The notes under the pieces: generated by a model
The model's input: only the letters and a program-made list of their open reading frames with translations
The model's database searches: none
Told to the model about the DNA's origin: nothing
Shown: one piece after another, positions 12,966-16,442 of the stretch
How positions within the stretch are numbered: position 1 is the stretch's first letter
How the letters are laid out: each line of letters begins with the position of its first letter
From: an uncultured Actinomycetospora sp.
Lineage (GTDB): Bacteria; Actinomycetota; Actinomycetes; Mycobacteriales; Pseudonocardiaceae
Assembly (NCBI GenBank): GCA_902805495.1
Contig: CADCTH010000438.1
Span: forward strand, 1 to 16,442
Direction: 5' to 3'
Length of the DNA: 16,442 bases
Made by a program: the position numbers and the translations under genes

Positions 12966-13502
12966 TTATCGGCCGCGCTCGCCCGAGGACCGGTCGTCGT
13001 CGGCGTGCGGGCCGGTGCCGTCGTCCTCCTCCGAGTTCGACGGCTCGTCCTCGACGACGACCGCGTCGTCGTCCTGCCCGTCGTCCTGGCTGTCCTGGCC
13101 GCCCTGGTCGTCCGTGCTCTCGCCGGGCGACCCGACCTCGGCCTCCGCGTCGCCGCCGCCCACCGTGCGCGACCCCTCGGACGGGTCCGAGCCCGTCGGC
13201 GGGCCCGGCGTCGGCCCGCCCGAGACCCAGCGGGGCGGACCGGGGACCGTCGTCGGCGGGTCACCGGGCGGGGCGGGCGCGTTGGTCAGCGTGCGCGAGG
13301 CCCGGACCGCCGACTTGGCCCGCAGGTTCTGCAGGGCGACGATCCCGGCCCCGAGCACGGCGGCCAGCGCCCCGAAGATCACCACGGCGGCCACCGTGCC
13401 GACGATGCCGCCGATGATCGCCAGCACGCCGACCACCACCCAGACCATGCCGATCGAGCGCATGGTCGCGATGGTGGGCGGTGGGTGCGGCGGCTCGGTC
13501 AC
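12966..13502 (-). CDS. Small membrane protein with long acidic, disordered tail
   Basis: A 178-residue protein of unknown function. After a proline-rich start, residues 15-57 form two back-to-back hydrophobic helices (around MVWVVVGVLAIIGGIVG and AAVVIFGALAAVLGAGIVAL). A basic linker, NLRAKSAVRASR, follows, and then about 110 residues rich in Pro, Gly, Ser and finally Asp/Glu/Gln, for example DDQGGQDSQDDGQDDD, which should be disordered. GTG at 13502 is used; ATG at 13463 is an alternative that keeps both helices. It starts 25 bp after the end of ppa, so it is probably co-transcribed with it. No family recognised. Confidence 0.7.
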   Translation of the reverse strand: MTEPPHPPPTIATMRSIGMVWVVVGVLAIIGGIVGTVAAVVIFGALAAVLGAGIVALQNLRAKSAVRASRTLTNAPAPPGDPPTTVPGPPRWVSGGPTPGPPTGSDPSEGSRTVGGGDAEAEVGSPGESTDDQGGQDSQDDGQDDDAVVVEDEPSNSEEDDGTGPHADDDRSSGERGR

Positions 13503-13527
13503 GTCGGCGACCCCGGAGCGCGGGCCG

Positions 13528-14022
13528 TCACGTGGTGTAGCCCTCCTTGTCGGCGCGCTCGATCGAGGCGCGGACCTCCTTCTCGGCGTCCACGCGACCC
13601 ACCCAGGAGTGGCCCTCGACCTTCTTGTCGGGCTCGAGCGCCTTGTACACCTCGAAGAAGTGCTGGATCTCCATGCGGTGGTACTCGTCGAGGTGGTGGA
13701 TGTCGCGCAGGTGCTCGAGGCGCGGGTCGTCGCTGGGGACGCACAGCACCTTGTCGTCGCCGCCGGCCTCGTCGGTCATCCGGAACATCCCGATCGCCCG
13801 GCTGCGCACGAGGCACCCGGGGAACGTCGGCTGCTGGACGAGCACCAGGGCGTCGAGGGGGTCGCCGTCGTTGCCGAGGGTGTTCTCGATGTAGCCGTAG
13901 TCGGCCGGGTAGCGCGTCGCCGTGAACAGGGTCCGGTCCAGGCGCAACCGCCCGGACTCGTGATCCATCTCGTACTTGTTGCGGCTGCCTTGCGGCACCT
14001 CGACCAGCACGTCGAACTCCAC
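13528..14022 (-). CDS. ppa: Inorganic pyrophosphatase (soluble family I)
   Basis: A 164-residue cytosolic enzyme that hydrolyses pyrophosphate to phosphate with Mg2+, pulling biosynthetic reactions forward. The N-terminus MEFDVLVEVPQGSRNKYEMD (initiator GTG at 14022, GGGAGGAG upstream), the YPADYGYIENTLG block, the signature D52-G-D-P-L-D57, and GMFRMTDEAGGDDKVLCVP all match actinobacterial family I pyrophosphatases, including the mycobacterial form. Length is normal and no key aspartate is missing. Divergent from the YihY-type gene across 140 bp; the 178-residue membrane protein gene follows 25 bp downstream. Confidence 0.97.
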   Translation of the reverse strand: MEFDVLVEVPQGSRNKYEMDHESGRLRLDRTLFTATRYPADYGYIENTLGNDGDPLDALVLVQQPTFPGCLVRSRAIGMFRMTDEAGGDDKVLCVPSDDPRLEHLRDIHHLDEYHRMEIQHFFEVYKALEPDKKVEGHSWVGRVDAEKEVRASIERADKEGYTT

Positions 14023-14134
14023 CCGCTGCTCCTCCCGCTGATCGCCCTTGTCGGGGCGCCAGTGTGGCGGTACCCGTCGACCCGAGCCAGACCGGCCCGC
14101 CCGGGTGCTCCGGCTCCGATGCGGGGTACCCGTT

Positions 14135-14149
14135 CCCGACGCGGTCGGG
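14135..14149 (+). promoter_or_regulatory. Short hairpin directly before the yihY-type ribosome binding site
   Basis: CCCGAC (14135-14140), GCG loop, GTCGGG (14144-14149) ends 1 bp before the GGAGG (14151-14155) of the downstream gene. The same ppa-yihY divergent region holds two copies of GGTACCCGT (14069-14077 and 14125-14133), 56 bp apart. No confident promoter was recognised. The hairpin is short and could be chance. Confidence 0.3.
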
Positions 14150-14162
14150 CGGAGGTGACGCG

Positions 14163-15164
14163 GTGGGCTTCACGGGGCGTCTGGACGCGTTCCAGCGTCG
14201 CCACGCCTGGGCGGCGCTGCCGGTCGCCGTCGTCTACAAGTTCATCGACGACCAGGGCACCTACCTCGCCGCGCTGCTCGCCTACTACGGCTTCGTCTCC
14301 CTGTTCCCGCTGCTGCTGCTCTCGGTGACGACGCTCGGCTTCGTGCTGCAGGACGACCCGGCCGCCCAGCAGGCCGTGCTGACCTCGGCGCTGCGCAACG
14401 TGCCGGTGATCGGTGACCAGATCCGCGACAACGTGCACACGCTGGGCGGGAGCGTCGCCGGCCTCGTCATCGGCGTCGTCGTGGCCGTGTACGGCGCGCT
14501 GGGGGTCACCCACGCCGCGCAGCACGCGCTCGACGAGGTGTGGGCGGTGCCGAAGGCCGAGCGCGCGAGCGTCGGCGTCGCCTACGGCAAGGGTGCGCTC
14601 ATCGTCGTCCTGGTCGGCGTCGGGGTGCTGCTCACCGCCGTGCTCTCGGGACTGGTGACCACCGCCGGCGCGACCACGGGGCTCGGGGCGTTCTCCCGCG
14701 GTCTCGCGACCCTCCTCGCCACCGCGATCAACATCAGCCTGTTCCTCATCGCCTACCACCTGCTCTCGGCGCGACGGACCCGCCTGCGCGACCGGTGGGT
14801 GGCCGCGGTGGCCGCCGGCGTCACGTGGCAGGTGCTGCTCTCGATCGGCACGTTCCTCGTCGGCACCCGGCTGGCGGGTGCCAGCGCGACCTACGGTTTC
14901 TTCGGGATCGTGCTCGGCCTGCTCGGGTGGCTCTACCTCGCCGCGTCGGTGTTCGTGCTCTGCGCGGAGCTCGACGCCGTCCTGACCCGGCGGCTGCACC
15001 CTCGCAGCCTCCTGAGCATGTACCCCGACGACCGGGACACCACGGCGGCCGACCGCCGCGCCTACGCCTCGTACGCGGAGTCCGAGCGGCAGAAGGATTT
15101 CCAGTCGGTCGACGTCAACTTCACCGACGAGGAGCCGCGGCCGTCCTCGGGGCCGGTCGCCTGA
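14163..15164 (+). CDS. YihY/BrkB-family inner membrane protein
   Basis: A 333-residue polytopic membrane protein. The start is the GTG at 14163, 7 nt after a strong GGAGG; the frame is open further upstream but without such a site. The family hallmark is visible at residues 29-60, DDQGTYLAALLAYYGFVSLF followed by a leucine-rich helix. Six hydrophobic segments lie at about 35-60, 97-117, 144-168, 183-203, 214-236 and 244-268, the last containing YGFFGIVLGLLGWLYLAASV. A 55-residue charged, probably cytosolic tail follows. BrkB was once named as ribonuclease BN or a virulence factor, but the activity of the family is not established. Its 3' end overlaps the convergent membrane gene by 44 bp. Confidence 0.92.
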   Translation: MGFTGRLDAFQRRHAWAALPVAVVYKFIDDQGTYLAALLAYYGFVSLFPLLLLSVTTLGFVLQDDPAAQQAVLTSALRNVPVIGDQIRDNVHTLGGSVAGLVIGVVVAVYGALGVTHAAQHALDEVWAVPKAERASVGVAYGKGALIVVLVGVGVLLTAVLSGLVTTAGATTGLGAFSRGLATLLATAINISLFLIAYHLLSARRTRLRDRWVAAVAAGVTWQVLLSIGTFLVGTRLAGASATYGFFGIVLGLLGWLYLAASVFVLCAELDAVLTRRLHPRSLLSMYPDDRDTTAADRRAYASYAESERQKDFQSVDVNFTDEEPRPSSGPVA

Positions 15165-15813
15165 CCAGGGAGCGTCGGCGGGCGACGGCCACGACGACGA
15201 GCACGACGACCTCCGCGAGCGGCGCCGGGAAACCGAGCCTCACGGTCAGCCCCACGTCGACGATCGGGGCGACGACGCCCGCGGCCGTCAGCGGCCAGGC
15301 GGCGCGGGGCGGGCGTGTCCGCGACCGGCGCGCCACCGGCGTCGTGCCCCACGGCTTGGCCACCGAGAGGAAGGCCTGCACCGCGACCGCCCCGGCCATC
15401 ACCACCGTTCCCGCCACCAGGGCGGCCGGCGCGGGGGCGGCGCCGCGGGCCAGGTCGTCGAGCACCGGCGACAGGATCGCGATGCCGGCGTAGAGCTGGC
15501 CGAGCGTGATCACCGCCTTGGCCGCCACCCACCAGTGGCGCACGAGGCCCCACGGCGTCGTCCACGCCAGGACGAGGCCGGTGGTGGCCGAGGCGTTGGC
15601 CGCGACGGCGAGCAGGTACAGGTCGAGGTGGTGGGCCATGGCCACCGCCGCCGTGGCCGCGCCCGCGTCGGCCCGCGAGAGCCCCAGCAGGATCGCGAGC
15701 GCGGCGGCCGCGGTCATCCAGGACACCGAGCTGATCACGTGCAGGAACACCAGGGCGTGTCGCCACCGCGTCGTCACGTTCACCAGCGTCGGGAACGCGG
15801 CACCCCGGGACAT
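15121..15813 (-). CDS. Polytopic membrane protein (DUF2269-like), function unknown
   Basis: A 230-residue integral membrane protein from the ATG at 15813; ribosome binding site is weak, and GTG 15783 is an alternative start. Helices lie at about residues 19-44 (WRHALVFLHVISSVSWMTAA), 63-85, 97-115, 130-150, a weaker 174-192, and 198-211, with an arginine-rich C-terminus. The first helix, with a histidine and SxSW-M pattern, resembles predicted integral membrane proteins such as DUF2269, but the match is not strong enough for a name. The last 44 bp overlap the convergent YihY-type coding region antiparallel, so no shared terminator can exist outside coding sequence. Divergent from the kinase-like gene. 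Confidence 0.75.
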   Translation of the reverse strand: MSRGAAFPTLVNVTTRWRHALVFLHVISSVSWMTAAAALAILLGLSRADAGAATAAVAMAHHLDLYLLAVAANASATTGLVLAWTTPWGLVRHWWVAAKAVITLGQLYAGIAILSPVLDDLARGAAPAPAALVAGTVVMAGAVAVQAFLSVAKPWGTTPVARRSRTRPPRAAWPLTAAGVVAPIVDVGLTVRLGFPAPLAEVVVLVVVAVARRRSLVRRPAPRTAAAPRR

Positions 15814-15836
15814 CGGGGACGACCCGGACCGCGGCA

Positions 15837-15870
15837 GATCACGCCTACGTCGCGAGACGTAGTCGTGATC
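15837..15870. repeat. 15-bp-stem hairpin with GCGA loop in a divergent intergenic region
   Basis: Arm 15837-15851 (GATCACGCCTACGTC) pairs with 15856-15870 with one mismatch, around the loop GCGA (a GNRA-type loop if transcribed). It lies 24 bp upstream of the minus-strand membrane gene start and about 98 bp upstream of the kinase-like gene start. A terminator is not expected between divergent genes, so an operator, a structured 5' leader or a dispersed palindromic element are options. The remainder of 15814-15967 shows no gene. Confidence 0.65.
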
Positions 15871-15967
15871 CCGGATGCGTGTGTCCCCCGTCCGTGGGTG
15901 GTACACGGCGCTGTCACGCTGCAACCACGCGGCGTCCCGCTCCCGTCTCGTCCCCCAAGGAGCCCGT

Positions 15968-16442
15968 GTGGTGCCGCCCCACCCTTCCGTCATCGCCGCC
16001 CGCTACCGGATCGACGCGCTCGTCGGGGGCACCGCGAGCCGGGTCTACCAGGCCCACGACCTGCTCCTGCAGCGCGACGTGGCGATCAAGTCCTTCCCCG
16101 GCGAGGACGGCCCGCCGCGGTGGCGGCGCGACGGGCGCCTGCGGGAGCACCTCGGCTCCGGGCAGGCCATGGAGGTCCTCGACGGCGACCCGGACGGCGA
16201 GGACGGGCCGTTCGTCGTCATGCCCCTGGCCCGCGACGGCAGCCTCGACCGGGCCGCGTCGGCCTGGGAGCCGTGGCCGGCGGCCGTGCTCGTCGCGCGG
16301 CTCGCGGTCGGTCTGCGGCGGCTGCACGGTCTCGGCGCCGTCCACGGCGCGCTCGCCGCGGACGCCGTGCTGCTCGACCCGCAGCACGGGCCCCGATGGA
16401 CCGGCCACGGCGGCGTCCCGCCCGAGGGCGCGTCAGCGGAGG
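15968..16442 (+). CDS. Protein-kinase-fold protein, probable pseudokinase (3' end outside window)
   Basis: The first 158 residues of a Ser/Thr-protein-kinase-like protein. Two tandem GTG codons (15968, 15971) follow AAGGAG (15957-15962) at 5 and 8 nt; either may be used. The N-lobe begins ARYRIDALVGGTASRVYQAH, a degenerate glycine loop that keeps only G20-G21, then VAIK with K41. The hinge-like stretch FVVMPLARDGSLDRA follows. The catalytic loop reads HGALAADAVLLD (126-137), in place of the usual HRDLKPxNVLL: the catalytic Asp, the Lys and the Asn are all replaced. The region between VAIK and the hinge is also short and lacks a clear helix-C glutamate. This suggests nucleotide or partner binding rather than phosphotransfer. 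The C-lobe and any sensor domain are not visible. Confidence 0.75.
   Translation, partial: MVPPHPSVIAARYRIDALVGGTASRVYQAHDLLLQRDVAIKSFPGEDGPPRWRRDGRLREHLGSGQAMEVLDGDPDGEDGPFVVMPLARDGSLDRAASAWEPWPAAVLVARLAVGLRRLHGLGAVHGALAADAVLLDPQHGPRWTGHGGVPPEGASAE

Noticed and set aside
12963..12968. TAACGT as a promoter -10 for the ABM-DUF3500-esterase trio
   Set aside because: The hexamer is acceptable, but no -35 match is found at 16-18 bp and it overlaps the preceding stop codon; too weak to list as a promoter.
15914..16408. Minus-strand 164-codon frame opposite the kinase-like gene
   Set aside because: No motif and shadow-like composition; the plus strand has a ribosome binding site and kinase-fold blocks.

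Overview
The window is very GC-rich, gene-dense DNA with frequent GTG starts, GAGGAGG-type ribosome binding sites and 4-bp start/stop overlaps. The gene content (CGNR zinc-finger regulator, MT0933-like small protein, DUF3224, DUF3500, Ser/Thr-kinase-like protein, mycobacterial-type pyrophosphatase) points to a high-GC actinomycete, probably a Pseudonocardiales-like lineage (inference). No tRNA, rRNA, CRISPR array, transposase or phage gene was seen. It reads as ordinary chromosome with unusually well-marked regulatory DNA between genes.

Left part (1-4215). The 3' end of a SAM methyltransferase meets a small 71-aa protein built from an internal duplication. That small gene is divergent from a complete spore-photoproduct-lyase-type radical SAM protein. 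Next come the branched-chain amino acid exporter pair azlCD (minus), a divergent CGNR zinc-finger regulator with a clear 30-bp dyad between them, and an Lrp/AsnC regulator. The Lrp gene is divergent from a 3.5-kb fused indolepyruvate/2-oxoacid:ferredoxin oxidoreductase gene, and four CCANTGG palindromes lie between the two. Amino acid export, an amino-acid-responsive type of regulator and a 2-oxoacid oxidoreductase sit together, suggesting an amino acid / 2-oxoacid overflow theme (inference).

Middle part (7761-14022). A strong palindrome carries the stop codons of two converging genes. Every gene from there to 14022 is on the minus strand. Read in transcription order they are ppa, a two-helix membrane protein with a long acidic tail, a tightly coupled trio (antibiotic-biosynthesis-monooxygenase-like protein, DUF3500 protein, type-B carboxylesterase, joined by two ATGA overlaps), an MT0933-like small protein, an SDR oxidoreductase preceded by a structured leader with a possible 26-codon upstream ORF, DUF3224 and OsmC. 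The trio is the best candidate for an uncharacterised small metabolic cassette.

Right part (14163-16442). A YihY/BrkB membrane protein is divergent from ppa. Its 3' end overlaps a convergent polytopic membrane protein by 44 bp. A 15-bp-stem GCGA-loop hairpin lies in the next divergent intergenic region. The final gene, cut by the window edge, is a protein-kinase-fold protein whose catalytic loop lacks the HRD aspartate, so it is a probable pseudokinase.
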